DNA of 64,000 nt, taken from positions 1,240,001 through 1,304,000 of the forward strand of contig NZ_CP015163.1 of NCBI RefSeq assembly GCF_003312875.1, read 5' to 3'. Under the pieces are notes generated by a model. The model searched no databases, had not been told where the DNA came from, and worked only from the letters and a program-made list of their open reading frames with translations. The stretch's first letter is position 1. Each line of letters opens with the position of its first letter. Origin of the DNA: Amycolatopsis albispora (GTDB taxonomy: Bacteria > Actinomycetota > Actinomycetes > Mycobacteriales > Pseudonocardiaceae). A program made the translations under genes and the position numbers. Positions 1-8,612 of this stretch are shown here, in pieces.

Positions 1-1
1 G

Positions 2-1255
2 GTGTACCTGGTCGGCGCGCGTGAGGTGATGGAAGCCGAAGTCCCGCCGCAGGCGCCGCCGCACACCGTGCCGATCGCCCCGGCGGCGCTGGCGCCACAG
101 GTGGCCGACCAGCTCGCCGAAGCCTTGCGCCAGGCGGAAAACCCGATCGTGGTCACCTCCTATCTCGGCCGTGACCCAGCCGCCGTGCCGGTGCTCGCCG
201 AGCTGTGCGAACGGCTGGCGATGCCGGTGCTCGAATCGGTGCCGATGCGCCTGAACTTCCCCGCGGACCACCCGCTGCACCTCGGTTTCCAGTGGAACAC
301 CACCGAACAGGACCCGGCGCTCGCCGAGGCGGACGTGGTGCTGGTGCTGGGCAGTGACGTGCCGTGGATCCCGGCCAGCAACCGGCCGCGCGAGGGCGCG
401 CGGATCTTCGTGGTCGACGTCGACCCGCTCAAGGAGCAGATGCCGTTGTGGCACGTTCCCGCCGAGTGCTTCGCGCGTGCCGATCCGCGGACCGCGCTGG
501 ACCAGCTCGTGGAGCGGATCGAACCCCGGCCCGACGACGGCCGTCTCGCGCGGGTGACCGCCGAGCACGAACGCCGCTTCGCCGAGTACGCGGCACTGGA
601 ACGGCCGGACGGCGAAACGATCACGCCGGAATACCTGCTGGCCTGCCTGCGCGACGCGATCGATGACGACACGCTCGTGCTGACCGAGGCGATCTCCAGC
701 TACCAGGCCGTCGGCAGGCACCTGCGGCGCACGCGGCCCGGTTCGCTGATCGGCTCGGGCGGTGGTTCGCTCGGCTGGCACGCGGGCGCGGCGATCGGGG
801 CGAAACTGGCCGACCCGGGCCGCACGGTCGTCTCGGTGGTCGGGGATGGCAGTTACCTGTTCGGCGTGCCGTCGTCGGCGCAGTGGGTGGCCCGGCGGTA
901 CGGCACGCCGACGCTGACCGTGGTGCTGGACAACCGCGGCTGGAAGTCGCCGAAGCTGTCCACGCTTGGTGTGCACCCGGACGGCATGGCGGCGCGGCAC
1001 GACGACTTCAACGTCAGCTTCGAGCCGGGCGCGGACCTGCCCGGCATCGCCACCGCCGCGGGCGGGGCGTGGGGCCGCACGGTCCGGCATCCGGACGAGC
1101 TGAAGGACGCGCTGGCCGAGGCGCTGGCCGCGGTGGCCGGCGGCCGGTCGGCGGTGCTCAGCGTGGAACTGCCCCCGGCGCAGTCGTCCCAGTGGGTGGA
1201 ACGATCGCTTGCCCGCGAGAGGAACACCGGGTTTCATCACCCGGATGAGCGGTGA
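2..1255 (+). CDS. Thiamine-diphosphate-dependent 2-oxo acid enzyme, 5' truncated by window edge
   Basis: This is the C-terminal two thirds of a ThDP-dependent enzyme of the acetolactate synthase/benzoylformate decarboxylase superfamily; the N-terminal PYR domain lies outside the window. The visible part holds the central domain (about residues 25-170) and the PP domain, with the Mg/ThDP motif GDGSYLFG near residue 281 and its partner Asn in VVLDNRGW about 27 residues later. Family members decarboxylate or ligate 2-oxo acids. No ilvN-like subunit follows, so a biosynthetic acetolactate synthase is unlikely. The stop codon overlaps the start of an IclR regulator, and a benzaldehyde-dehydrogenase-like gene converges just beyond, so a decarboxylase releasing an aldehyde is a reasonable guess. 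Substrate-determining residues are not visible. Confidence 0.85.
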   Translation: MYLVGAREVMEAEVPPQAPPHTVPIAPAALAPQVADQLAEALRQAENPIVVTSYLGRDPAAVPVLAELCERLAMPVLESVPMRLNFPADHPLHLGFQWNTTEQDPALAEADVVLVLGSDVPWIPASNRPREGARIFVVDVDPLKEQMPLWHVPAECFARADPRTALDQLVERIEPRPDDGRLARVTAEHERRFAEYAALERPDGETITPEYLLACLRDAIDDDTLVLTEAISSYQAVGRHLRRTRPGSLIGSGGGSLGWHAGAAIGAKLADPGRTVVSVVGDGSYLFGVPSSAQWVARRYGTPTLTVVLDNRGWKSPKLSTLGVHPDGMAARHDDFNVSFEPGADLPGIATAAGGAWGRTVRHPDELKDALAEALAAVAGGRSAVLSVELPPAQSSQWVERSLARERNTGFHHPDER

Positions 1256-2027
1256 ATCCGCACCGGCACCGAAGTCGGTGCTGGCGCGAGGCCTGTCCCT
1301 GCTCGACGCGTTCACGCCGGGCGAGCCCGAGCTGAGCCTGGGTGAGCTCGCCGCTCGCAGCGGCCTGCCCAAGCCCACCGCCCATCGCCTGCTCGGCGAG
1401 CTGGTCGACTGGGGTGCGCTGGAACGCACCGGCCACGGCGGCTACCGGCTCGCCGCGAAGCTGTTCCGCCTCGGCCAGATGGTGCCGCGCTACCGGATGC
1501 TGCGGGAGGCGGCGCTGCCGTTCCTCGAAGGACTGCAGCGGACCAGTCGCGAAAACGTGCACCTCGCCGTGCCGGACGACGTGTGCACGCTGTTCGTGGA
1601 GAAGCTCAGCGGCAGCGAGTCGATGGTCATCCGGTCCAGGGTGGGCGGGCGCATGCCCGTGCACTGCACCGCCACCGGCAAGGTGTTCCTCGCCTGGGGT
1701 GGCCGCGACCGGTTCCGCCGCGCGGTCGACGCCGGGCTGGCGCGGCTGACCCCGCGCACCATCGTGCTGCCCGGCCTGCTGCACAAGGACCTGGAGCGCA
1801 CCAGGGAACGCGGGCTCGCGATCAACCTGGAGGAGGCCGAGCCGGGCGTCACCGCGATCGCCGCGCCGGTGCGTGGCGCTCACGGTGAGGTGGTCGCCGC
1901 GGTGTCCATCACCGGCCACACCCGGCGGCTCGACCTGGACCGCTGCGGAACCGCGGTCCAGGCCGCCGCCGGCGCGCTGACGGCGGCGCTCAGAAGGGAT
2001 ACCCCGCCACGTCCCCGCGCAGGGTGA
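1245..2027 (+). CDS. IclR-family transcriptional regulator
   Basis: About 260 residues, normal length for the family. A winged helix-turn-helix sits near residues 30-75 (LSLGELAARSGLPKPTAHRL), followed by an IclR effector domain that contains the usual CTATGKVFLA stretch near residue 145. The ATG at 1245 lies inside the last codons of the upstream ThDP enzyme (11 bp overlap), so the two are probably cotranscribed; a TTG at 1209 is a less likely start. The 3' end runs 38 bp into the convergent aldehyde dehydrogenase. IclR proteins often control catabolism of aromatic or small organic acids, which fits this neighbourhood, but the ligand cannot be read from the sequence. Confidence 0.9.
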   Translation: MSGESAPAPKSVLARGLSLLDAFTPGEPELSLGELAARSGLPKPTAHRLLGELVDWGALERTGHGGYRLAAKLFRLGQMVPRYRMLREAALPFLEGLQRTSRENVHLAVPDDVCTLFVEKLSGSESMVIRSRVGGRMPVHCTATGKVFLAWGGRDRFRRAVDAGLARLTPRTIVLPGLLHKDLERTRERGLAINLEEAEPGVTAIAAPVRGAHGEVVAAVSITGHTRRLDLDRCGTAVQAAAGALTAALRRDTPPRPRAG

Positions 2028-3456
2028 CCCAGCGGGTTTCGGTGAACGCCTCGACGTTGGCCGCCGCGCCGCCGAAGCGGGAGCCGGTGCCGGAGGCGAG
2101 CACGCCGCCGAACGGGGCGTGTGCCTCGTCGTTGACCGTCTGGTCGTTGATGTGCGCGATGCCGGTCGGGATCCGCTCGGCCAGCGCCAGTCCTTTTGCG
2201 ACATCCGGGGTGACGATGCCGAGCGAGAGCCCGTACTCGCTGGCCGCGGCCAGCGCGACGGCCTCGTCGTCGCTGCCGAACCGGGCCACCGGCGCGACCG
2301 GGCCGAACACCTCCTGCGCGTAGGCGGGCACCTGCGGCCCGGCGTCGGCGAGCACCGTCGGCCGGTAGAACAGGTCCTGGTAGGTGCCACCGGCGGCCAG
2401 CCGCGCTCCACTGTCCACACTGGACTCGACCAGTCGGTGGATCTTGTCGCGCTGGGTGCCGTCGATGATCGGGCCGAGTGCGACCTGCTCGGTGGCCGGG
2501 TTGCCGACCGGCAGCCCGTCGGCCTTCTCGGCCAGCCGCGCCACGTACTCGTCGTAGATCGATTCGTGCACCAGGTGCCGCCCGGTGGTCATGCAGATCT
2601 GGCCCTGGTGGAAGAACGAGCCCCAGGCGGCGGCGCTGATGCACTGGTCGAGGTCGGCGTCGCCGAGCACCAGCAGCGCGGAATTGCCGCCGAGTTCGAG
2701 GTGGGCGCGCTTGAGGTGGCGCCCGGCCAGCTCGCCGACCGCGCGCCCGGCGGCGGTGGAGCCGGTGAACGAGATGACGCGCACGTGCGGATCCTCGACC
2801 AGCGCCGCCCCGGCCGCCGCGTCCCCGGGGAGCACGTGCAGCACGCCTTCTGGCAGTCCCGCTTCGGCGAAGACCGCCGCGAGCGCGAAGCCACCGCAGA
2901 CCGCGGTGCGCGGGTCGGGCTTGAGCACCACGGCGTTGCCGAGTGCCAGCGCGGGCGCGACCGAGCGGATGGACAGGATCAGGGGCGCGTTGAACGGCGC
3001 GATCACGCCGACCACGCCCGCGGGGACGCGCCGGACCATGCTGGTCCGCGGTGCTTCGCTGGGCAGCAGTTCACCGAGCGGGCGCGAGGGGAGCGCAGCG
3101 GCCTCGTAGCACTCCTGGGCCGCGACGTGCAGTTCGAAGTCGGCTTTGCCGGGGATGCTGCCCGCTTCGCGGACGAGCCAGCCGCGGAGTTCGTCGGCGT
3201 GCTCCTCCCACAACTGCCCGGCGCGCCGCAGCACGGCCGCGCGTTCGTGGAACGGGCGCGCGGCCCAGTCGCGTTGTGCCTGGGCGGCGCGTTCGGCGGA
3301 CCGGGCGATGGCCGCCGGGTCCGCGAGCCCGTGCCTGCCGAGTTCGGTGCCGGTCGCCGGCTCGGTCACCGGGGCGTCGGCGCCGGTCGATTCCCAGCCG
3401 CCGGTGAAGACCCGGCCCTGCCACTGTGCTTCGTCGAGTAGTGCCACGGGATGCAT
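1990..3456 (-). CDS. NAD(P)-dependent aldehyde dehydrogenase, benzaldehyde-dehydrogenase-like
   Basis: A 488-residue aldehyde dehydrogenase that oxidises an aldehyde to the acid. The cofactor-fold signature FTGSTAAGR, the general-base motif LELGGN and the catalytic cysteine in HQGQICMTTGR are all present and correctly spaced; the C-terminus has the EVFGPVAPV and PFGG stretches. The ATG at 3456 follows a purine-rich GGGGG; the frame stays open upstream to 3612 but that part is not protein-like. The overall sequence style resembles bacterial benzaldehyde (XylC-type) dehydrogenases. It converges on, and overlaps by 38 bp, the IclR gene, and could oxidise the aldehyde made by the ThDP enzyme. Aromatic specificity is inferred, not shown. 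Confidence 0.88.
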   Translation of the reverse strand: MHPVALLDEAQWQGRVFTGGWESTGADAPVTEPATGTELGRHGLADPAAIARSAERAAQAQRDWAARPFHERAAVLRRAGQLWEEHADELRGWLVREAGSIPGKADFELHVAAQECYEAAALPSRPLGELLPSEAPRTSMVRRVPAGVVGVIAPFNAPLILSIRSVAPALALGNAVVLKPDPRTAVCGGFALAAVFAEAGLPEGVLHVLPGDAAAGAALVEDPHVRVISFTGSTAAGRAVGELAGRHLKRAHLELGGNSALLVLGDADLDQCISAAAWGSFFHQGQICMTTGRHLVHESIYDEYVARLAEKADGLPVGNPATEQVALGPIIDGTQRDKIHRLVESSVDSGARLAAGGTYQDLFYRPTVLADAGPQVPAYAQEVFGPVAPVARFGSDDEAVALAAASEYGLSLGIVTPDVAKGLALAERIPTGIAHINDQTVNDEAHAPFGGVLASGTGSRFGGAAANVEAFTETRWVTLRGDVAGYPF

Positions 3457-3605
3457 GATCCCCCGGATGCGCGCGCGTGGGGAGGGGTGGCTTCCGGTCA
3501 CCGGAACGCGGTGTCCCGGTCTGTCCCGGACGCTGTTTCCCCTGGTCGGTGCCGGGTCGGTTTGGTTCGTTGTGAGCCGGAGTTGCCGACCGAGGAAGGA
3601 ACACG

Positions 3606-4784
3606 ATGCCAAGACGTCAGATGACCCGGCTGCGGCGGCGCGGGCTGCCGAAGATCTGGATCTGGGCGGGCTTCGCCGGCGGGCTGAGCATGGGCGCGGT
3701 GGGCGCGGCCACCATCACCGCGCTCGCGCAGGACGACCGTCCCCCGGCGCTGGCGGCCGGGATGCCCGCTGACTTCAAGGCCATGCTGGACGAGTATTTG
3801 GCGGAGGAGGGCTACCTGCCGGAGCGGCCGCGCGTGGACGGCGGGGTACCGGAAGCCGCCCTGCCCGAGGACGGTTTGCCGGAAGGCGGCCTGCCCGAGG
3901 GTGGCTTGCCGGGGGAGGGCGTGCCGGGTGACGGATTGCCGGGGGCGGGGTTGCCCGCTGAGGGCTCACCGGGGGAGGACCTGCCAGGTGTGCCGGTCCC
4001 GGTGCCACCGGACCGCGCCGCCCCCGTGCGGGACCGGGACCTCCCGCTGGCCCTGCCCAGCGACCCGATCGCCGCGGTAACCGACCCGGTCGGCTCGCTG
4101 GCCGCGCCCGTCGTGGCCGCAGCCGCACAGCCGGTCGCGGCCGCGACCGAACCGGTGGCCGCCCTGGCTGCGGCAGCTGAGCCGGTCGCCGCCCTCACCG
4201 CGCCGATAACCGCACCGGCCGAGCCGGTGCCCACCCCGGCCGAACCGGTGGCTGCGCTGGCCGAGCCCGTAACCGCACTGGCCGAGCCGGTTTCGGCCGC
4301 GGCTGCGGAGTCGCTCGCCGCGCCCGCGGCGCCCTTCGCCGCGGCCGCCGAGCCGATGGCGTTGTCGGCCGAGCCTGCCGAGCCGCCGAGCGAGCCACCT
4401 CCAGCCGCCGTGGTCACGCCGCTCATGGCAGCCCCGGACACGGGGACCGCCCTGATCACCGAGCCCGCGACCGGCCCGACCGAGCCCGAACCGGTGAGCA
4501 CCCCCGAGCCCGCGATCGGGGAACCGGGCCCGGCCGTCGTCGGAACCTACGAAATCGCCGAGGCGCCTCCGGTCGTAGCGGAGCAGCCCAAGCCCGAACC
4601 GAAGCCCGAGCCGCAACCGAAGGCCAAGCCCGAACCGAAGGCCGAGCCCAAGTCCGAGCCGCAAACCGTGGTCGAGCCCGTCGAAGCCGGGCCCGCCGTC
4701 GAAACCGGGCCCGCCACACTCGTCGCCGGTGAGGTCGGCCTGGCCGAGGCCACCGCGTCGGAGGGGGTGGCGTTCGGTGAGTGA
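3606..4784 (+). CDS. Membrane-anchored Pro/Ala/Glu-rich repeat protein, unknown function
   Basis: 392 residues, not recognised. A basic N-terminus (RRQMTRLRRRGLPK) precedes one hydrophobic segment at about residues 17-41, suggesting a signal anchor. A short acidic segment follows, then three low-complexity blocks: pentads of the form [L/V]P-x-x-G at about residues 81-128, alanine-rich EPVAAL-type heptads at about 160-260, and a charged KPEP/KAEP block near 340-365. Such proline/lysine stretches commonly span cell walls. The start is supported by GAGGAAGGAA upstream of ATG 3606. The stop overlaps the GTG of the next gene by 8 bp, so the two proteins are probably made together. Composition alone gives no function, and the low complexity limits confidence in remote homology. 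Confidence 0.7.
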   Translation: MPRRQMTRLRRRGLPKIWIWAGFAGGLSMGAVGAATITALAQDDRPPALAAGMPADFKAMLDEYLAEEGYLPERPRVDGGVPEAALPEDGLPEGGLPEGGLPGEGVPGDGLPGAGLPAEGSPGEDLPGVPVPVPPDRAAPVRDRDLPLALPSDPIAAVTDPVGSLAAPVVAAAAQPVAAATEPVAALAAAAEPVAALTAPITAPAEPVPTPAEPVAALAEPVTALAEPVSAAAAESLAAPAAPFAAAAEPMALSAEPAEPPSEPPPAAVVTPLMAAPDTGTALITEPATGPTEPEPVSTPEPAIGEPGPAVVGTYEIAEAPPVVAEQPKPEPKPEPQPKAKPEPKAEPKSEPQTVVEPVEAGPAVETGPATLVAGEVGLAEATASEGVAFGE

Positions 4785-6462
4785 CGAAACCGCCCTCGAA
4801 GAGGCTCGCGGCCGCCTGCGCCGGTTGGGTTTCCAGGTTCCGGTGTGGGTGGCGGCCGCCGCGGTGGCGTTCGGCGGGGTGTCCACGGCCGCGCCGGGCA
4901 TCGCCGCCGCCGCGCCGCCCAGTGCGTCCTCCGGCGCGGACGACGACCGCAGCCTCCGCCAGAAGCTGGCCGAACTGCGCAAGCTGGCGCGGCAGGGGTC
5001 CATCTCCTCGGGCGTCCACGTCAACCGGCTGATCGACGCGATCGCGAAGCACTTCCCCGGCTGCGTCGGCAAGTGCCTCGCCGAGAAGATCGCCACTTCC
5101 GGCTCGGTTCCCTCCAACGGGCTCCAGTGGCTGAAGCTCGGCGCCGAATGCGTTTCCGAGTGCTACCTCAAGGGCAAGATCAAGACCCCGGACCAGGCCA
5201 ACGACGAATGGATGAAGGCCAAGGCCGAGGAGAAACGCGCGCGCAAGGAACTCAGGAAGGCCAGGGAGTCCGGCGCCGACACCACCGAACTCGAGGAGAA
5301 GTACAAGAAGGCCCAGACGGCGACGCGGAAGGCGGAGAAGGAGCACATCCGTGCCGTCGACCGGCACACGGTCGCGAAGCGGGTCAGCGAGTACATCACC
5401 GAGCAGGACGCGGCGAAGCGGAACACCGGCCAGGACGGCGACGACGGTGACGCGCCGCCCAAGACGGTCAAGCCGACGAAGTCGCCGGACGGCGGATCGG
5501 GCTCGGCCACCAAAACCGGTGGCACGCCGGCCGAGCCGGAGACGAAGACGCCCAAGGCGGTCGCCCCGAAGGTCCGGACGCCCGGCGGCCGCGGTGGCGG
5601 CGGGGCGGCGGCGCTGGCCGTGCTCGGCGAGCTGGCGGGGCAGAAGTACCAGGACTACCTGAGCAAGGAACACCAGAAGGTGCTGGCCAGGGCGCTCGAA
5701 GACCCGAAGCTGCGCAAGAGCATCGTCGATTACTACAACGGGTACCGGAAGGACAATCCTTTCGGGCAGCTGATCCGGCCGTTCCAGAAGACCGGTTTCA
5801 GCCACGGCGCGGCGATGGACACCGCGCCCTCGCTGATCGAGTTCCAGAAGAAGCTCGACGCCCAGCTGAAGCTCGCGAAGGACCGGGCGGCGAAGTCCAA
5901 CGCCGATCCGCTGTACCAGCAGGCGGCGCGGCAGTGCGGTTGGAACGACACGTGCACGACGGATCGGACCCGCAAGCTACGCGCGCAGGCGGAGCAGGCC
6001 AGGAACCGGGATGCGGTGATCGCGGACAAGAAGACCGCGTCGACGCCGAAGGTGCGGTCGGAGCGGCAGCGGCACATCGACAAGCAGGCGGAGTTGGATC
6101 GTCAGTCGCGGGAGCAGTTGGGCAAGAATGGTGACAAGGCGGTAGCGAAGCCTGCCAAGCCCAAGACGAAGGTCCAGTCCGAGCGGCAGCGGCATATTGA
6201 CAAGCAGGCGGAGTTGGATCGCCAGTCGCGGGAGCAGTTCGGCAAGAATGGCGACAAGGCGGTCGCGAAGCCTGCCAAGCCCAAGACCAAGGTTCAGTCC
6301 GAACGGCAGCGGCACATCGACAAGCAGGCGGAGTTGGATCGCCAGTCGCGGGAGCAGTTCGGCAAGGACGGTGACAAGGCGGTCGCGAAGCCTGCCAAGC
6401 CCAAGACCAAGGTGCAGACCGAGCGCGAACGTCACATCAAGAAGCAGAGCATGGCAGCCTGA
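4777..6462 (+). CDS. Exported coiled-coil protein with 40-residue tandem repeats, unknown function
   Basis: 561 residues from GTG 4777, preceded by GGAGGGGG about 10 bases upstream. A hydrophobic stretch at residues 21-48 looks like a signal peptide or anchor. Two CxxxC pairs (Cys96/Cys100, Cys125/Cys129) and a further pair (Cys387/Cys393) suggest disulfides or a metal site. Residues 145-215 are Lys/Glu/Arg-rich and likely a coiled coil; 218-275 is a Gly/Pro/Thr linker; 278-385 is a probable folded domain. The C-terminus is three nearly identical 40-residue units (from residues 426, 466 and 506) plus part of a fourth, rich in Arg, Gln, Lys and Glu. Overlap with the previous repeat protein points to a joint role at the envelope. 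I do not recognise either family. Confidence 0.75.
   Translation: MSDETALEEARGRLRRLGFQVPVWVAAAAVAFGGVSTAAPGIAAAAPPSASSGADDDRSLRQKLAELRKLARQGSISSGVHVNRLIDAIAKHFPGCVGKCLAEKIATSGSVPSNGLQWLKLGAECVSECYLKGKIKTPDQANDEWMKAKAEEKRARKELRKARESGADTTELEEKYKKAQTATRKAEKEHIRAVDRHTVAKRVSEYITEQDAAKRNTGQDGDDGDAPPKTVKPTKSPDGGSGSATKTGGTPAEPETKTPKAVAPKVRTPGGRGGGGAAALAVLGELAGQKYQDYLSKEHQKVLARALEDPKLRKSIVDYYNGYRKDNPFGQLIRPFQKTGFSHGAAMDTAPSLIEFQKKLDAQLKLAKDRAAKSNADPLYQQAARQCGWNDTCTTDRTRKLRAQAEQARNRDAVIADKKTASTPKVRSERQRHIDKQAELDRQSREQLGKNGDKAVAKPAKPKTKVQSERQRHIDKQAELDRQSREQFGKNGDKAVAKPAKPKTKVQSERQRHIDKQAELDRQSREQFGKDGDKAVAKPAKPKTKVQTERERHIKKQSMAA
6052..6453 (+). repeat. In-frame 120-bp tandem repeat, 3.3 copies
   Basis: Units begin at 6052, 6172 and 6292, with a partial fourth from 6412. 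Adjacent units differ at only a handful of bases, including synonymous ones (cacatc/catatt; gtcgcg/gtagcg), so they look recently amplified. Each encodes a 40-residue block beginning V[RQ]SERQRHIDKQ and ending KPAKPKTK. Confidence 0.95.
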
Positions 6463-6477
6463 TCCGAGGGGGTGAAG

Positions 6478-6530
6478 GACACGAATGTGGCTTTCGGGGC
6501 GCCCAACGCTCCGAAAGCCACATTCGTGTC
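6478..6530. repeat. GAATGTGGCTTT hairpin element, copy 1
   Basis: A perfect inverted repeat: 20-base arms at 6478-6497 and 6511-6530 with a 13-base loop; the arm core is CACGAATGTGGCTTTCGG. Related hairpins occur at 38132-38180, 53889-53943 and 54041-54093. It lies between the repeat-protein gene and the GST gene. It could act as a terminator or mRNA stabiliser, or be a dispersed palindromic repeat; no U-tract follows. Confidence 0.9.
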
Positions 6531-6549
6531 GCCGGTCTAGGGTGGGGGC

Positions 6550-7494
6550 ATGGCGGAGGAGTTCAAGCGGGCACCCAACCACTTCCGCGGCCGGGCGCTG
6601 GCCGACGGGTCGTCGCCGTGGCCGGTGGAGCCCGGGCGCTACCGGCTGGTGGTCAGCCGCGCGTGCCCCTGGGCCAGCCGCGCGATCATCGTGCGGCGGC
6701 TGCTCGGGCTCGAGGACGCGATCTCGCTCGCGGTGGCCGACCCGATCCAGGACGAGCGCAGCTGGCGCTTCACCCTCGACCCCGACGGCCGCGACCCGGT
6801 GCTCGGCATCCGCTTCCTCGCCGAGGCCTACCACGCCGCCGACCCGGACTACGACGGCGGCATCAGCGTGCCCGCGCTGGTCGACGTGCCCAGCGGCAAG
6901 CTGGTCTCCAACGACTACCCGCAGCTCACCCTGGACCTGTCCACCGAATGGACCGCCCACCACCGCGAAGGCGCACCCGAGCTGTACCCCGAGCCGCTGC
7001 GCGACGAGATCGACGCGGTCAACGAAGTGGTGTTCCGCGACATCAACAACGGCGTCTACGCGATCGGCTTCACCCGCGACCAAGCCGCCTACGACCGCCG
7101 GTTCAACCGGCTCTTCGACCGCCTCGACGAGCTGTCCCAGCGCCTGGAGACCCGCCGTTACCTGGTCGGCGACACGATCACCGAAGCCGACATCCGGCTG
7201 TTCTGCACCCTGGTCCGCTTCGACGCGGTCTACCACGGCCACTTCAAGTGCAACCTGCTCAAGCTCACCGAAATGCCGGTGCTGTGGGCCTACAGCCGCG
7301 ACCTGTTCCAGACCCCCGGGTTCGGCGACACCGTGGACTTCGACCACATCAAGCGGCACTACTACGTCGTGCACGACAACATCAATCCCAGCGGGATCGT
7401 GCCCGCCGGGCCGGATCTGTCCGGCTGGACCACCCCGCACGGCCGGGAGGCGCTGGGCGGGCGCCCGTTCGGCGACGGCACCCCGCCGGCCTAG
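6550..7494 (+). CDS. Xi-class glutathione S-transferase / quinone reductase-like protein
   Basis: 314 residues, matching the YqjG/glutathionyl-hydroquinone reductase family. The thioredoxin-like half carries the nucleophilic cysteine in SRACPWASR (near residue 39), the Xi-class CPWA signature, and a conserved SNDYPQ segment near 120; the helical C-terminal half includes RYLVGDTITEADIRLF. These enzymes reduce thiol conjugates of quinones. Actinomycetes usually make mycothiol rather than glutathione, so the physiological thiol is probably mycothiol; this is inference. TAGGGT at 6537-6542 lies 7 bases before the ATG and could be a -10 box of a leaderless transcript. The stop overlaps the end of the convergent nucleotidyltransferase gene. 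Confidence 0.9.
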   Translation: MAEEFKRAPNHFRGRALADGSSPWPVEPGRYRLVVSRACPWASRAIIVRRLLGLEDAISLAVADPIQDERSWRFTLDPDGRDPVLGIRFLAEAYHAADPDYDGGISVPALVDVPSGKLVSNDYPQLTLDLSTEWTAHHREGAPELYPEPLRDEIDAVNEVVFRDINNGVYAIGFTRDQAAYDRRFNRLFDRLDELSQRLETRRYLVGDTITEADIRLFCTLVRFDAVYHGHFKCNLLKLTEMPVLWAYSRDLFQTPGFGDTVDFDHIKRHYYVVHDNINPSGIVPAGPDLSGWTTPHGREALGGRPFGDGTPPA

Positions 7495-7967
7495 AACGCC
7501 GTGGTGACCCCGAATTCCGCGCGCAACTGGGCCATGTCGTGCAGGTCGCGCTCCCGCGGCTGGTAACCCTTGTGGAACCGCAGCTGCTGCTCGACCGAAA
7601 GGCACGGCACCTCGATGCCGTCGATGCGACCGGTGACGAAGCAGTCGGCGGGATAGGTGAAGGTGCCGCCGTTGTTGTCGGCGGCCTGCGCGGCCGAGCC
7701 GTCTGCGGCGAAGCGGACCGGATGCATGTCCAGCTCGGCCGGGCCGTTGAGCACGAACCGCACCGGCCGCAGGTCCAGGGCTTCGGTGAAACCTTCCTCC
7801 GCCAGCGCGGCGGGTTCACCGTCGCGGTCGTGGATCAGGTCGAGGTCGGCGTGCGGCCGGGTCTGCCTGCCGACCAGCGCGTCGATGCCCCAGCCGCCGC
7901 CGATCCACACCCGTGCGCCCGCCTCGCCGAACCGGCGGAGCAGGTGCAGCACGAGCTTGGCTTCCAC
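7491..7967 (-). CDS. Lincosamide-type nucleotidyltransferase-like protein
   Basis: 158 residues from GTG 7967. The N-terminal motif GGGWGIDALVGRQTRPHADLDL is the polymerase-beta nucleotidyltransferase signature (Gly-rich turn, then D-x-D as DLDL) seen in small lincosamide and aminoglycoside nucleotidyltransferases. A C-terminal HKGYQPRERDLHDM stretch matches the same family. Family members transfer AMP to hydroxyls of antibiotics, but most chromosomal homologues are untested, so resistance should not be assumed. No strong ribosome binding site precedes the GTG. It converges on the GST gene with a 4-bp overlap. An alternative role in nucleotide or toxin-antitoxin chemistry cannot be excluded. 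Confidence 0.7.
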   Translation of the reverse strand: MEAKLVLHLLRRFGEAGARVWIGGGWGIDALVGRQTRPHADLDLIHDRDGEPAALAEEGFTEALDLRPVRFVLNGPAELDMHPVRFAADGSAAQAADNNGGTFTYPADCFVTGRIDGIEVPCLSVEQQLRFHKGYQPRERDLHDMAQLRAEFGVTTAF

Positions 7968-8026
7968 GATCGGCGAGTTTAACGGGGGAGCGGGGGCGCC
8001 GCGTGGTGGCCGCCCCCGCTCACCGG

Positions 8027-8542
8027 TCAGCTGACCTGCAGGTCGATGCAGGCGTAGAAGGCGTTCGCCGTGTCGGCGACGTTCCAGATGGCCAGCACGG
8101 TCTGGCGCCCGCTGTTCGGCAGGTTCACCTGGTGGGTGACCGTGGCGGGCGGCTGCTGGCCGCCGCCGTCGATGTCGGCGACCTTCTGGCCGCCCACGTA
8201 GTACTCGTAGTTGGCGGTCCGGTGCCGCGCGGTGAAGGTCCAGGTGAAGTCGACCGTCCGGCCGACTTCGGCGGCCTGCCACGGCTTGCTGTTGTCGTTC
8301 AGCTCGGCGAACTGCGGCACCCCGCCGTTGCACTCGCGCAGGCCCTTCGGGCCCTCGACGCTCTGGGGTTCGTACTTGATCGCACCGCATTCGACCACGC
8401 CCTGCGCGCACTGCGCCTGGCGGCTGGCCGGGGAGTTCACGTAGCCGTGGGCGCTGGCCGTACCGGCCGGAATGGCCACCAGCGCGACCGGGGCGAGCGC
8501 GGCACCCAACGCGGCGGCGAGCAGTTTCCTCTTGGCGGTCAT
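8027..8542 (-). CDS. Secreted AA10 lytic polysaccharide monooxygenase
   Basis: 171 residues with a signal peptide ending ASA before HGYVN, so the mature protein begins with the histidine that forms half of the copper histidine brace; the second brace histidine is in TARHRTANYEYY. The single AA10 domain fills the rest, with paired cysteines and a DIDGGGQ segment, and there is no extra carbohydrate-binding module. Family members oxidatively cleave crystalline chitin or cellulose outside the cell. The start has a textbook AAGGAG six to seven bases upstream. A DasR-type palindrome overlapping its promoter suggests chitin/GlcNAc control and hence chitin as substrate; this is inference. Confidence 0.93.
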   Translation of the reverse strand: MTAKRKLLAAALGAALAPVALVAIPAGTASAHGYVNSPASRQAQCAQGVVECGAIKYEPQSVEGPKGLRECNGGVPQFAELNDNSKPWQAAEVGRTVDFTWTFTARHRTANYEYYVGGQKVADIDGGGQQPPATVTHQVNLPNSGRQTVLAIWNVADTANAFYACIDLQVS

Positions 8543-8612
8543 GTCAGCTCCTTAGGGGAACCGTTGGTGGGGAGGGGATTTGGCGTACTACGGCGGTTTT
8601 CCCGCTTGCCAA

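Noticed and set aside
2..1255. Biosynthetic acetolactate synthase (ilvB)
   Set aside because: No ilvN partner and the gene is followed by an IclR regulator and an aldehyde dehydrogenase.
6052..6453. CRISPR array
   Set aside because: The 120-bp repeats are directly adjacent, in frame and coding, with no spacers.
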